Shown: positions 1 to 14,565, counted from the stretch's first letter. The stretch: DNA of 64,000 nucleotides from Bryoerythrophyllum caledonicum (GCA_963971425.1 OZ020525.1:21644187-21708186); one strand, 5' to 3'. Numbers and translations: made by a program. The notes: a model not told the origin generated them from the sequence alone.

Positions 1-411
1 ACATCTGTGTATGTATAGTTGTAGGTTGTATATATTATATATAAATATATAAAATGTATCGATATATAATTATTGTATGTTGTATATATAAATACATATA
101 ACATCTGTGTATGTATACTAACATAGTTATAGGTTGGATATATATAAATATATAAAATGCATCGATATATAATTATTGTATGTTGTATATATGTATAAAA
201 TGTATGTTTGTATAGTTGTATGTTGTTTATAAAGATATAAATCGTATGGAGATATAATTGTGTGTTGAATATATATAAAACATGTGTGTATGTATAGTTG
301 TAGGTTGTATATATATATAAATATATAAAATGTATTGATATATAATTCTTGTATGTTGTATATATAAATACATATAACATCTGTGTATGTATACTAACAT
401 AGTTGTATGTT

Positions 412-448
<37 letters not shown>

Positions 449-1206
449 GTATCGATATATAATTATTGTATGTTGTATATATGTATAAAATGTATGTTTG
501 TATAGTTGTATGTTGTTTATAAAGATATAAATCGTATGGAGATATAATTGTGTGTTGTATATATATATGTATATAACATTTGTGTATGTATAGTTGTAGG
601 TTGGAAATATATATATATAATGTATCGATAGAATATTATATATATATATAACATCTGTGTATGTATAGTTGTAGGTTTTATATATATAAAAATATATAAA
701 ATGTATTGATATATAATTCTTGTATGTTGTATATATAAATACATATAACATCTGTGTATGTATACTAACATAGTTGTGTGTTGTATGTATATAAATATAT
801 AAAACGAATCGATATATAATTCTTGTGTGTTGTATATATGACTAAAATGTATGTATGTATACAAGTATGTTGTTTATAAAGATATAAATCGTATGGAGAT
901 ATAATTGTGTGTTGTATATATATATGTATATAACATTTGTGTATGTATAGTTGTAGGTTGGAAATATATATATATATAATGTATCGATAGAATATTATAT
1001 ATATATATAACATCTGTGTATGTATAGTTGTAGGTTGTATATATATATAAATATATAAAATGTATTGATATATAATTCTTGTATGTTGTATATATAAATA
1101 CATATAACATCTGTGTATGTATAGTAACATAGTTGTATGTTGGATATATATATAAATGTATTAAATGTATCGATATATAATTGTATGTTGTATGTATAAT
1201 TATAGT
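1..1206 (+). repeat. Partial unit: AT-rich array tail of an S-type unit
   Basis: The window opens inside an AT array and runs into unit 1. It matches 2853-4060 (the end of unit 1) base for base as far as I compared, except for (TA)n length: 414-446 here against 3266-3300 there. Both share the variant AGGTTTTATATATATA, near 673 and 3527, which I did not see in other units. Both also share a chimeric module in which a class-M first half runs into TTGTTTATAAAG (near 869 and 3723). Confidence 0.9.
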
Positions 1207-1388
1207 AATTTCTATTCAATCTTTCATTCTAATTCTTTATTCCATTTTTTTATTCTAGTTTTTTTCATTCAATCTTTCATTCTATTTCTCTATTCTATTT
1301 TGTGATTCTAATTATCTCTATTCAATCTTTCATTTTATTTCTTTATTCTATTTTTTAAACATTGAATACAACAAAAAATACTAAACTT
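1207..1388 (+). repeat. T-rich block, short (S) form
   Basis: This strand is a pyrimidine-rich stretch with three imperfect copies of a CAATCTTTCATTCTATTTC-like subrepeat. The first 150 bases are shared with the L form. At 1357 the S form leaves the shared sequence and enters a short A-rich stretch (AAACATTGAATACAAC) before the telomere-like tract. The same breakpoint, 150 bases from the unit start, holds in every S unit examined. Confidence 0.9.
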
Positions 1389-1442
1389 AAACCCTAAACT
1401 CTAACTCTAACCCTAACCCTAATTCTAACCCTAACCCTAATC
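1389..1442 (+). repeat. Interstitial telomere-like tract, S form (54 bp)
   Basis: The tract is mostly CCCTAA, with CTCTAA, AACCCTAAACTC and ATTCTAA variants. The C-rich strand is the + strand. The same 54-bp form recurs at the same offset, 182-235 bases from the unit start, in all 15 S units. The sequence is degenerate, so it is not a freshly added telomere. Confidence 0.9.
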
Positions 1443-1446
1443 CATT

Positions 1447-1532
1447 GTCCCCCCGTCCTTGTCCCCTTGTCCCCCGTCCCCCGTCCTCCGTCCCCGTCCC
1501 TGTCCCCCGACCCCGTCCCCGTCCCCATCCCC
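1447..1532 (+). repeat. C-rich block, full S form (86 bp)
   Basis: These are short words of the form CCCC(C)GTCC, CCTTGTCC and CCCCGACC with many C runs of four to six. The complementary strand has closely spaced G runs and should be able to form G-quadruplexes (inference from run spacing). The block is shortened in units 4, 10, 12 and 14 and reduced to 35 bp in all L units. A 64-codon frame across it begins with TTG, not ATG, and is explained by the repeat. Confidence 0.88.
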
Positions 1533-1681
1533 AAACCCTAATCCCCGCTCCGTCCTTTTATCCAAAACCCTAACTTTTAGTTGTCCATCCAAAAGCGTTA
1601 TTCATCGACGCATTCATCCATCGACATGTTTCTCATCCTGTATTCTTTTATAGATATAGATTCTTTTTTTCTATATAAATC
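1533..1681 (+). repeat. Second telomere words and conserved linker (S form)
   Basis: Two isolated AAACCCTAA-type words sit at the start and near 1567. A non-repetitive linker of about 100 bp follows, ending in a T run and CTATATAAATCG, which opens the AT array. S-specific bases are TTTAGTTGTCC, GACGCATTC and CCTGTATTC. L units instead have TTTAGCTGTCC, GACGCGTTC and CCTATATTC. This is the only non-simple sequence of the unit and the best probe region. Confidence 0.88.
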
Positions 1682-3263
1682 GTATGAAGATATAATTGTA
1701 CAATAAAATATATCGTATTGAGAAACAATTAGATATAAATCGTATGGAGATATAATTGTATGTAGAATATATATATATATATAACATCTGTGTATGTAAA
1801 GTTGTAGGTTGGAAATATATGTATATATATATAAAATGTATCCACATATAATTCTTGTATGTTGTATATATGAATAAAATGTATGTATGTATAGTTGTAT
1901 GTTGTATATATTATACATAGATATAAATCGTATGGAGATAAAATTGTACAATAATATATATCGTATCGAGAAACAATTATATATAAAATGTATGAAGATA
2001 TAATTATATGTTGTATATATATATACATATAATAACATCTGTGTATGTATAGTTGTATGTTGGATATATATAAATATAAAATGTATCAGTATATAATTAT
2101 TGTATGACATTGTATATATGTATAAAATGTATGTATGTATAGTTGTATGTTGTAGATATAAATTTGTATGTTATATAGATATAAATCGTATGGAGATATA
2201 ATTGGGTGTTGTATATATATATATAACATCTACGTATGTATACTTGTAGGTTGGAAATATATGTATATATATAATGTATCAATATATAATTGTATGTTGT
2301 ATATATATATACATATAACATCTGTGTATGAATAATAACATAGTTGTATGTTGGATATATATAAATATATAAAATGAATGGATATATAATTCTTGTGTGT
2401 TGTATATATGACTAAAATGTATGTATGTATACAAGTATGCTGTATATATAGATATAAATCGTATGGAGATATAATTTTGTGTTGTATATATATATATATA
2501 ACATCTGTGTATGTATAGTTGTAGGTTGGAAATATATATATATAATGTATCAATAGAATATTATATATATAACATCTGTGTATGTAAAGTTGTAGGTTGG
2601 AAATATATATATATATAAAATGTATCGATATATAATTATTGTATGTTGTATATGTATATACATATAACATCTGTATACGTATAGTAACATACTTATAGGT
2701 TGGATATATATAAATATATAAAATATATCGATATATAATTATTGTATGTTGTATATATGTATAAAATGTATGTATGTATAGTTGTATGTTGTATATATTA
2801 TACATAGATATAAATCGTATGGAGATATAATTGTGTGTTGAATATATATAAAACATCTGTGTATGTATAGTTGTAGGTTGTATATATTATATATAAATAT
2901 ATAAAATGTATCGATATATAATTATTGTATGTTGTATATATAAATACATATAACATCTGTGTATGTATACTAACATAGTTATAGGTTGGATATATATAAA
3001 TATATAAAATGCATCGATATATAATTATTGTATGTTGTATATATGTATAAAATGTATGTTTGTATAGTTGTATGTTGTTTATAAAGATATAAATCGTATG
3101 GAGATATAATTGTGTGTTGAATATATATAAAACATGTGTGTATGTATAGTTGTAGGTTGTATATATATATAAATATATAAAATGTATTGATATATAATTC
3201 TTGTATGTTGTATATATAAATACATATAACATCTGTGTATGTATACTAACATAGTTGTATGTT

Positions 3264-3302
<39 letters not shown>

Positions 3303-4060
3303 GTATCGATATATAATTATTGTATGTTGTATATATGTATAAAATGTATGTTTGTATAGTTGTATGTTGTTTATAAAGATATAAATCGTATGGAGATATA
3401 ATTGTGTGTTGTATATATATATGTATATAACATTTGTGTATGTATAGTTGTAGGTTGGAAATATATATATATAATGTATCGATAGAATATTATATATATA
3501 TATAACATCTGTGTATGTATAGTTGTAGGTTTTATATATATAAAAATATATAAAATGTATTGATATATAATTCTTGTATGTTGTATATATAAATACATAT
3601 AACATCTGTGTATGTATACTAACATAGTTGTGTGTTGTATGTATATAAATATATAAAACGAATCGATATATAATTCTTGTGTGTTGTATATATGACTAAA
3701 ATGTATGTATGTATACAAGTATGTTGTTTATAAAGATATAAATCGTATGGAGATATAATTGTGTGTTGTATATATATATGTATATAACATTTGTGTATGT
3801 ATAGTTGTAGGTTGGAAATATATATATATATAATGTATCGATAGAATATTATATATATATATAACATCTGTGTATGTATAGTTGTAGGTTGTATATATAT
3901 ATAAATATATAAAATGTATTGATATATAATTCTTGTATGTTGTATATATAAATACATATAACATCTGTGTATGTATAGTAACATAGTTGTATGTTGGATA
4001 TATATATAAATGTATTAAATGTATCGATATATAATTGTATGTTGTATGTATAATTATAGT
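1682..4060 (+). repeat. AT-rich subrepeat array of an S unit
   Basis: The array is built from about 100-bp and 180-bp subrepeats. Recurring words are ACATCTGTGTATGTATAG, TCGTATGGAGATATAATT, TAAAATGTATCGATATA and GTATGTTGTATATA. These group into roughly 280-bp (N) and 359-bp (M) modules. Long minus-strand frames rich in Tyr, Ile, Thr and His cross the array, but they follow the repeat period and overlap one another in several frames. I call them non-coding. Confidence 0.88.
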
Positions 4061-6117
4061 AATTTCTATTCAATCTTTCATTCTAATTCTTTATTCCATT
4101 TTTTTATTCTAGTTTTTTTCATTCAATCTTTCATTCTATTTCTCTATTCTATTTTGTGATTCTAATTATCTCTATTCAATCTTTCATTTTATTTCTTTAT
4201 TCTATTTTTTAAACATTGAATACAACAAAAAATACTAAACTTAAACCCTAAACTCTAACTCTAACCCTAACCCTAATTCTAACCCTAACCCTAATCCATT
4301 GTCCCCCCGTCCTTGTCCCCTTGTCCCCCGTCCCCCGTCCTCCGTCCCCGTCCCTGTCCCCCGACCCCGTCCCCGTCCCCATCCCCAAACCCTAATCCCC
4401 GCTCCGTCCTTTTATCCAAAACCCTAACTTTTAGTTGTCCATCCAAAAGCGTTATTCATCGACGCATTCATCCATCGACATGTTTCTCATCCTGTATTCT
4501 TTTATAGATATAGATTCTTTTTTTCTATATAAATCGTATGAAGATATAATTGTACAATAAAATATATCGTATTGAGAAACAATTAGATATAAATCGTATG
4601 GAGATATAATTGTATGTAGAATATATATATATATATAACATCTGTGTATGTAAAGTTGTAGGTTGGAAATATATGTATATATATATAAAATGTATCCACA
4701 TATAATTCTTGTATGTTGTATATATGAATAAAATGTATGTATGTATAGTTGTATGTTGTATATATTATACATAGATATAAATCGTATGGAGATAAAATTG
4801 TACAATAATATATATCGTATCGAGAAACAATTATATATAAAATGTATGAAGATATAATTATATGTTGTATATATATATACATATAATAACATCTGTGTAT
4901 GTATAGTTGTATGTTGGATATATATAAATATAAAATGTATCAGTATATAATTATTGTATGACATTGTATATATGTATAAAATGTATGTATGTATAGTTGT
5001 ATGTTGTAGATATAAATTTGTATGTTATATAGATATAAATCGTATGGAGATATAATTGGGTGTTGTATATATATATATAACATCTACGTATGTATACTTG
5101 TAGGTTGGAAATATATGTATATATATAATGTATCAATATATAATTGTATGTTGTATATATATATACATATAACATCTGTGTATGAATAATAACATAGTTG
5201 TATGTTGGATATATATAAATATATAAAATGAATGGATATATAATTCTTGTGTGTTGTATATATGACTAAAATGTATGTATGTATACAAGTATGCTGTATA
5301 TATAGATATAAATCGTATGGAGATATAATTTTGTGTTGTATATATATATATATAACATCTGTGTATGTATAGTTGTAGGTTGGAAATATATATATATAAT
5401 GTATCAATAGAATATTATATATATAACATCTGTGTATGTAAAGTTGTAGGTTGGAAATATATATATATATAAAATGTATCGATATATAATTATTGTATGT
5501 TGTATATGTATATACATATAACATCTGTGTACGTATAGTAACATACTTATAGGTTGGATATATATAAATATATAAAATATATCGATATATAATTATTGTA
5601 TGTTGTATATATGTATAAAATGTATGTATGTATAGTTGTATGTTGTATATATTATACATAGATATAAATCGTATGGAGATATAATTGTGTGTTGAATATA
5701 TATAAAACATCTGTGTATGTATAGTTGTAGGTTGTATATATTATATATAAATATATAAAATGTATCGATATATAATTATTGTATGTTGTATATATAAATA
5801 CATATAACATCTGTGTATGTATACTAACATAGTTATAGGTTGGATATATATAAATATATAAAATGCATCGATATATAATTATTGTATGTTGTATATATGT
5901 ATAAAATGTATGTTTGTATAGTTGTATGTTGTTTATAAAGATATAAATCGTATGGAGATATAATTGTGTGTTGAATATATATAAAACATGTGTGTATGTA
6001 TAGTTGTAGGTTGTATATATATATAAATATATAAAATGTATTGATATATAATTCTTGTATGTTGTATATATAAATACATATAACATCTGTGTATGTATAC
6101 TAACATAGTTGTATGTT

Positions 6118-6179
<62 letters not shown>

Positions 6180-6786
6180 CGATATATAATTATTGTATGT
6201 TGTATATATGTATAAAATGTATGTTTGTATAGTTGTATGTTGTTTATAAAGATATAAATCGTATGGAGATATAATTGTGTGTTGAATATATATAAAACAT
6301 GTGTGTATGTATAGTTGTAGGTTGTATATATATAAAAATATATAAAATGTATTGATATATAATTCTTGTATGTTGTATATATAAATACATATAACATCTG
6401 TGTATGTATACTAACATAGTTGTGTGTTGTATGTATATAAATATATAAAACGAATCGATATATAATTCTTGTGTGTTGTATATATGACTAAAATGTATGT
6501 ATGTATACAAGTATGCTGTATATATAGATATAAATCGTATGGAGATATAATTGTGTGTTGTATATATATATGTATATAACATTTGTGTATGTATAGTTGT
6601 AGGTTGGAAATATATATATATATAATGTATCGATAGAATATTATATATATATATAACATCTGTGTAGTATAGTTGTAGGTTGTATATATATATAAATATA
6701 TAAAATGTATTGATATATAATTCTTGTATGTTGTATATATAAATACATATAACATCTGTGTATGTATACTAACATAGTTGTATGTT

Positions 6787-6821
<35 letters not shown>

Positions 6822-7579
6822 GTATCGATATATAATTATTGTATGTTGTATATATGTATAAAATGTATGTTTGTATAGTTGTATGTTGTTTATAAAGATA
6901 TAAATCGTATGGAGATATAATTGTGTGTTGTATATATATATGTATATAACATTTGTGTATGTATAGTTGTAGGTTGGAAATATATATATATAATGTATCG
7001 ATAGAATATTATATATATATATAACATCTGTGTATGTATAGTTGTAGGTTGTATATATATAAAAATATATAAAATGTATTGATATATAATTCTTGTATGT
7101 TGTATATATAAATACATATAACATCTGTGTATGTATACTAACATAGTTGTGTGTTGTATGTATATAAATATATAAAACGAATCGATATATAATTCTTGTG
7201 TGTTGTATATATGACTAAAATGTATGTATGTATACAAGTATGCTGTATATATAGATATAAATCGTATGGAGATATAATTGTGTGTTGTATATATATATGT
7301 ATATAACATTTGTGTATGTATAGTTGTAGGTTGGAAATATATATATATATAATGTATCGATAGAATATTATATATATATATAACATCTGTGTATGTATAG
7401 TTGTAGGTTGTATATATATATAAATATATAAAATGTATTGATATATAATTCTTGTATGTTGTATATATAAATACATATAACATCTGTGTATGTATAGTAA
7501 CATAGTTGTATGTTGGATATATATATAAATGTATAAAATGTATCGATATATAATTGTATGTTGTATGTATAATTATAGT
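4061..7579 (+). repeat. Satellite unit 2, class S (3519 bp)
   Basis: Telomere-like tract 4243-4296; C-rich block 4301-4386, full form. The AT array is longer than in unit 1 because of extra N and M modules. It has two long TA tracts, at 6120-6175 (56 bp) and 6789-6819. The first runs directly into TATGTATCG, lacking the usual AATG junction. A local loss of two bases changes GTGTATGTATAG to GTGTAGTATAG near 6665. Confidence 0.92.
6120..6175. repeat. (TA)n microsatellite, unit 2
   Basis: A pure alternating run of 56 bases at the TA site of module N. Confidence 0.93.
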
Positions 7580-9636
7580 AATTTCTATTCAATCTTTCAT
7601 TCTAATTCTTTATTCCATTTTTTTATTCTAGTTTTTTTCATTCAATCTTTCATTCTATTTCTCTATTCTATTTTGTGATTCTAATTATCTCTATTCAATC
7701 TTTCATTTTATTTCTTTATTCTATTTTTTAAACATTGATTACAACAAAAAATACTAAACTTAAACCCTAAACTCTAACTCTAACCCTAACCCTAATTCTA
7801 ACCCTAACCCTAATCCATTGTCCCCCCGTCCTTGTCCCCTTGTCCCCCGTCCCCCGTCCTCCGTCCCCGTCCCTGTCCCCCGACCCCGTCCCCGTCCCCA
7901 TCCCCAAACCCTAATCCCCGCTCCGTCCTTTTATCCAAAACCCTAACTTTTAGTTGTCCATCCAAAAGCGTTATTCATCGACGCATTCATCCATCGACAT
8001 GTTTCTCATCCTGTATTCTTTTATAGATATAGATTCTTTTTTTCTATATAAATCGTATGAAGATATAATTGTACAATAAAATATATCGTATTGAGAAACA
8101 ATTAGATATAAATCGTATGGAGATATAATTGTATGTAGAATATATATATATATATAACATCTGTGTATGTAAAGTTGTAGGTTGGAAATATATGTATATA
8201 TATATAAAATGTATCCACATATAATTCTTGTATGTTGTATATATGAATAAAATGTATGTATGTATAGTTGTATGTTGTATATATTATACATAGATATAAA
8301 TCGTATGGAGATAAAATTGTACAATAATATATATCGTATCGAGAAACAATTATATATAAAATGTATGAAGATATAATTATATGTTGTATATATATATACA
8401 TATAATAACATCTGTGTATGTATAGTTGTATGTTGGATATATATAAATATAAAATGTATCAGTATATAATTATTGTATGACATTGTATATATGTATAAAA
8501 TGTATGTATGTATAGTTGTATGTTGTAGATATAAATTTGTATGTTATATAGATATAAATCGTATGGAGATATAATTGGGTGTTGTATATATATATATAAC
8601 ATCTACGTATGTATACTTGTAGGTTGGAAATATATGTATATATATAATGTATCAATATATAATTGTATGTTGTATATATATATACATATAACATCTGTGT
8701 ATGAATAATAACATAGTTGTATGTTGGATATATATAAATATATAAAATGAATGGATATATAATTCTTGTGTGTTGTATATATGACTAAAATGTATGTATG
8801 TATACAAGTATGCTGTATATATAGATATAAATCGTATGGAGATATAATTTTGTGTTGTATATATATATATATAACATCTGTGTATGTATAGTTGTAGGTT
8901 GGAAATATATATATATAATGTATCAATAGAATATTATATATATAACATCTGTGTATGTAAAGTTGTAGGTTGGAAATATATATATATATAAAATGTATCG
9001 ATATATAATTATTGTATGTTGTATATGTATATACATATAACATCTGTGTACGTATAGTAACATACTTATAGGTTGGATATATATAAATATATAAAATATA
9101 TCGATATATAATTATTGTATGTTGTATATATGTATAAAATGTATGTATGTATAGTTGTATGTTGTATATATTATACATAGATATAAATCGTATGGAGATA
9201 TAATTGTGTGTTGAATATATATAAAACATCTGTGTATGTATAGTTGTAGGTTGTATATATTATATATAAATATATAAAATGTATCGATATATAATTATTG
9301 TATGTTGTATATATAAATACATATAACATCTGTGTATGTATACTAACATAGTTATAGGTTGGATATATATAAATATATAAAATGCATCGATATATAATTA
9401 TTGTATGTTGTATATATGTATAAAATGTATGTTTGTATAGTTGTATGTTGTTTATAAAGATATAAATCGTATGGAGATATAATTGTGTGTTGAATATATA
9501 TAAAACATGTGTGTATGTATAGTTGTAGGTTGTATATATATATAAATATATAAAATGTATTGATATATAATTCTTGTATGTTGTATATATAAATACATAT
9601 AACATCTGTGTATGTATACTAACATAGTTGTATGTT

Positions 9637-9677
<41 letters not shown>

Positions 9678-10289
9678 GTATCGATATATAATTATTGTAT
9701 GTTGTATATATGTATAAAATGTATGTTTGTATAGTTGTATGTTGTTTATAAAGATATAAATCGTATGGAGATATAATTGTGTGTTGAATATATATAAAAC
9801 ATGTGTGTATGTATAGTTGTAGGTTGTATATATATATAAATATATAAAATGTATTGATATATAATTCTTGTATGTTGTATATATAAATACATATAACATC
9901 TGTGTATGTATACTAACATAGTTGTGTGTTGTATGTATATAAATATATAAAACGAATCGATATATAATTCTTGTGTGTTGTATATATGACTAAAATGTAT
10001 GTATGTATACAAGTATGCTGTATATATAGATATAAATCGTATGGAGATATAATTGTGTGTTGTATATATATATGTATATAACATTTGTGTATGTATAGTT
10101 GTAGGTTGGAAATATATATATATATAATGTATCGATAGAATATTATATATATATATAACATCTGTGTATGTATAGTTGTAGGTTGTATATATATATAAAT
10201 ATATAAAATGTATTGATATATAATTCTTGTATGTTGTATATATAAATACATATAACATCTGTGTATGTATACTAACATAGTTGTATGTT

Positions 10290-10328
<39 letters not shown>

Positions 10329-11086
10329 GTATCGATATATAATTATTGTATGTTGTATATATGTATAAAATGTATGTTTGTATAGTTGTATGTTGTTTAT
10401 AAAGATATAAATCGTATGGAGATATAATTGTGTGTTGTATATATATATGTATATAACATTTGTGTATGTATAGTTGTAGGTTGGAAATATATATATATAA
10501 TGTATCGATAGAATATTATATATATATATAACATCTGTGTATGTATAGTTGTAGGTTGTATATATATAAAAATATATAAAATGTATTGATATATAATTCT
10601 TGTATGTTGTATATATAAATACATATAACATCTGTGTATGTATAGTAACATAGTTGTGTGTTGTATGTATATAAATATATAAAACGAATCGATATATAAT
10701 TCTTGTGTGTTGTATATATGACTAAAATGTATGTATGTATACAAGTATGCTGTATATATAGATATAAATCGTATGGAGATATAATTGTGTGTTGTATATA
10801 TATATGTATATAACATTTGTGTATGTATAGTTGTAGGTTGGAAATATATATATATATAATGTATCGATAGAATATTATATATATATATAACATCTGTGTA
10901 TGTATAGTTGTAGGTTGTATATATATATAAATATATAAAATGTATTGATATATAATTCTTGTATGTTGTATATATAAATACATATAACATCTGTGTATGT
11001 ATAGTAACATAGTTGTATGTTGGATATATATATAAATGTATAAAATGTATCGATATATAATTGTATGTTGTATGTATAATTATAGT
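7580..11086 (+). repeat. Satellite unit 3, class S (3507 bp)
   Basis: Telomere-like tract 7762-7815; C-rich block 7820-7905, full form. It has a private base in the T-rich block tail (CATTGATTAC instead of CATTGAATAC, near 7739). TA tracts are at 9639-9675 and 10292-10326. The module content resembles units 2 and 4, with extra N and M modules compared with the 2.8-kb units. Confidence 0.92.
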
Positions 11087-13117
11087 AATTTCTATTCAAT
11101 CTTTCATTCTAATTCTTTATTCCATTTTTTTATTCTAGTTTTTTTCATTCAATCTTTCATTCTATTTCTCTATTCTATTTTGTGATTCTAATTATCTCTA
11201 TTCAATCTTTCATTTTATTTCTTTATTCTATTTTTTAAACATTGAATACAACAAAAAATACTAAACTTAAACCCTAAACTCTAACTCTAACCCTAACCCT
11301 AATTCTAACCCTAACCCTAATCCATTGTCCCCCCGTCCTTGTCCCCTTGTCCCCCGTCCCCCGACCCCGTCCCCGTCCCCATCCCCAAACCCTAATCCCC
11401 GCTCCGTCCTTTTATCCAAAACCCTAACTTTTAGTTGTCCATCCAAAAGCGTTATTCATCGACGCATTCATCCATCGACATGTTTCTCATCCTGTATTCT
11501 TTTATAGATATAGATTCTTTTTTTCTATATAAATCGTATGAAGATATAATTGTACAATAAAATATATCGTATTGAGAAACAATTAGATATAAATCGTATG
11601 GAGATATAATTGTATGTAGAATATATATATATATATAACATCTGTGTATGTAAAGTTGTAGGTTGGAAATATATGTATATATATATAAAATGTATCCACA
11701 TATAATTCTTGTATGTTGTATATATGAATAAAATGTATGTATGTATAGTTGTATGTTGTATATATTATACATAGATATAAATCGTATGGAGATAAAATTG
11801 TACAATAATATATATCGTATCGAGAAACAATTATATATAAAATGTATGAAGATATAATTATATGTTGTATATATATATACATATAATAACATCTGTGTAT
11901 GTATAGTTGTATGTTGGATATATATAAATATAAAATGTATCAGTATATAATTATTGTATGACATTGTATATATGTATAAAATGTATGTATGTATAGTTGT
12001 ATGTTGTAGATATAAATTTGTATGTTATATAGATATAAATCGTATGGAGATATAATTGGGTGTTGTATATATATATATAACATCTACGTATGTATACTTG
12101 TAGGTTGGAAATATATGTATATATATAATGTATCAATATATAATTGTATGTTGTATATATATATACATATAACATCTGTGTATGAATAATAACATAGTTG
12201 TATGTTGGATATATATAAATATATAAAATGAATGGATATATAATTCTTGTGTGTTGTATATATGACTAAAATGTATGTATGTATACAAGTATGCTGTATA
12301 TATAGATATAAATCGTATGGAGATATAATTTTGTGTTGTATATATATATATATAACATCTGTGTATGTATAGTTGTAGGTTGGAAATATATATATATAAT
12401 GTATCAATAGAATATTATATATATAACATCTGTGTATGTAAAGTTGTAGGTTGGAAATATATATATATATAAAATGTATCGATATATAATTATTGTATGT
12501 TGTATATGTATATACATATAACATCTGTGTACGTATAGTAACATACTTATAGGTTGGATATATATAAATATATAAAATATATCGATATATAATTATTGTA
12601 TGTTGTATATATGTATAAAATGTATGTATGTATAGTTGTATGTTGTATATATTATACATAGATATAAATCGTATGGAGATATAATTGTGTGTTGAATATA
12701 TATAAAACATCTGTGTATGTATAGTTGTAGGTTGTATATATTATATATAAATATATAAAATGTATCGATATATAATTATTGTATGTTGTATATATAAATA
12801 CATATAACATCTGTGTATGTATACTAACATAGTTATAGGTTGGATATATATAAATATATAAAATGCATCGATATATAATTATTGTATGTTGTATATATGT
12901 ATAAAATGTATGTTTGTATAGTTGTATGTTGTTTATAAAGATATAAATCGTATGGAGATATAATTGTGTGTTGAATATATATAAAACATGTGTGTATGTA
13001 TAGTTGTAGGTTGTATATATATATAAATATATAAAATGTATTGATATATAATTCTTGTATGTTGTATATATAAATACATATAACATCTGTGTATGTATAC
13101 TAACATAGTTGTATGTT

Positions 13118-13160
<43 letters not shown>

Positions 13161-13772
13161 GTATCGATATATAATTATTGTATGTTGTATATATGTATAA
13201 AATGTATGTTTGTATAGTTGTATGTTGTTTATAAAGATATAAATCGTATGGAGATATAATTGTGTGTTGAATATATATAAAACATGTGTGTATGTATAGT
13301 TGTAGGTTGTATATATATATAAATATATAAAATGTATTGATATATAATTCTTGTATGTTGTATATATAAATACATATAACATCTGTGTATGTATACTAAC
13401 ATAGTTGTGTGTTGTATGTATATAAATATATAAAACGAATCGATATATAATTCTTGTGTGTTGTATATATGACTAAAATGTATGTATGTATACAAGTATG
13501 CTGTATATATAGATATAAATCGTATGGAGATATAATTGTGTGTTGTATATATATATGTATATAACATTTGTGTATGTATAGTTGTAGGTTGGAAATATAT
13601 ATATATATAATGTATCGATAGAATATTATATATATATATAACATCTGTGTATGTATAGTTGTAGGTTGTATATATATATAAATATATAAAATGTATTGAT
13701 ATATAATTCTTGTATGTTGTATATATAAATACATATAACATCTGTGTATGTATACTAACATAGTTGTATGTT

Positions 13773-13807
<35 letters not shown>

Positions 13808-14565
13808 GTATCGATATATAATTATTGTATGTTGTATATATGTATAAAATGTATGTTTGTATAGTTGTATGTTGTTTATAAAGATATAAATCGTATGGAG
13901 ATATAATTGTGTGTTGTATATATATATGTATATAACATTTGTGTATGTATAGTTGTAGGTTGGAAATATATATATATAATGTATCGATAGAATATTATAT
14001 ATATATATAACATCTGTGTATGTATAGTTGTAGGTTGTATATATATAAAAATATATAAAATGTATTGATATATAATTCTTGTATGTTGTATATATAAATA
14101 CATATAACATCTGTGTATGTATAGTAACATAGTTGTGTGTTGTATGTATATAAATATATAAAACGAATCGATATATAATTCTTGTGTGTTGTAGATATGA
14201 CTAAAATGTATGTATGTATACAAGTATGCTGTATATATAGATATAAATCGTATGGAGATATAATTGTGTGTTGTATATATATATGTATATAACATTTGTG
14301 TATGTATAGTTGTAGGTTGGAAATATATATATATATAATGTATCGATAGAATATTATATATATATATAACATCTGTGTATGTATAGTTGTAGGTTGTATA
14401 TATATATAAATATATAAAATGTATTGATATATAATTCTTGTATGTTGTATATATAAATACATATAACATCTGTGTATGTATAGTAACATAGTTGTATGTT
14501 GGATATATATATAAATGTATAAAATGTATCGATATATAATTGTATGTTGTATGTATAATTATAGT
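11087..14565 (+). repeat. Satellite unit 4, class S (3479 bp)
   Basis: Telomere-like tract 11269-11322. The C-rich block, 11327-11386, is 60 bp, 26 bp shorter than the full form because an internal CGTCC-word stretch is missing. TA tracts are at 13120-13158 and 13775-13805. A private base (GTAGATATGA for GTATATATGA) lies near 14194. Confidence 0.92.

Larger units (their letters stand above)
1207..4060 (+). repeat. Satellite unit 1, class S (2854 bp)
   Basis: This is the reference S unit. T-rich block 1207-1388, telomere-like tract 1389-1442, C-rich block 1447-1532, second CCCTAA words 1533-1580, linker about 1581-1681, AT array about 1682-4060. The array contains a (TA)n tract at 3266-3300 and ends in the variant AATGTATTAAATG shared with the partial unit before it. 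It is almost identical to unit 2 over their common part. One visible difference is A at 2675 against G at 5529. Confidence 0.93.

Noticed and set aside
1207..1388. Rho-independent terminator or promoter in the T-rich block
   Set aside because: T runs are frequent throughout and no GC stem precedes them. The context is eukaryotic repeat DNA.
1389..1442. True chromosome end or newly healed telomere
   Set aside because: The tract is short and degenerate, identical in every S unit, and followed by more array on both sides.
1459..1653. 64-codon plus-strand Pro/Ser-rich frame repeated in many S units
   Set aside because: It starts at TTG, lies across the C-rich block and linker, and changes length with repeat loss in units 4 and 10. 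There is no independent support for translation.
1682..4060. Mitochondrial or plastid AT-rich control region
   Set aside because: AT-richness and repeats alone suggested it. The telomere-type tracts, tens of kilobases of higher-order repeat and absence of any organellar gene argue for nuclear DNA.
13229..14110. 293-codon minus-strand frame
   Set aside because: It runs through (TA)n tracts and module boundaries with the repeat period and overlaps other frames of the same type. Not a gene.
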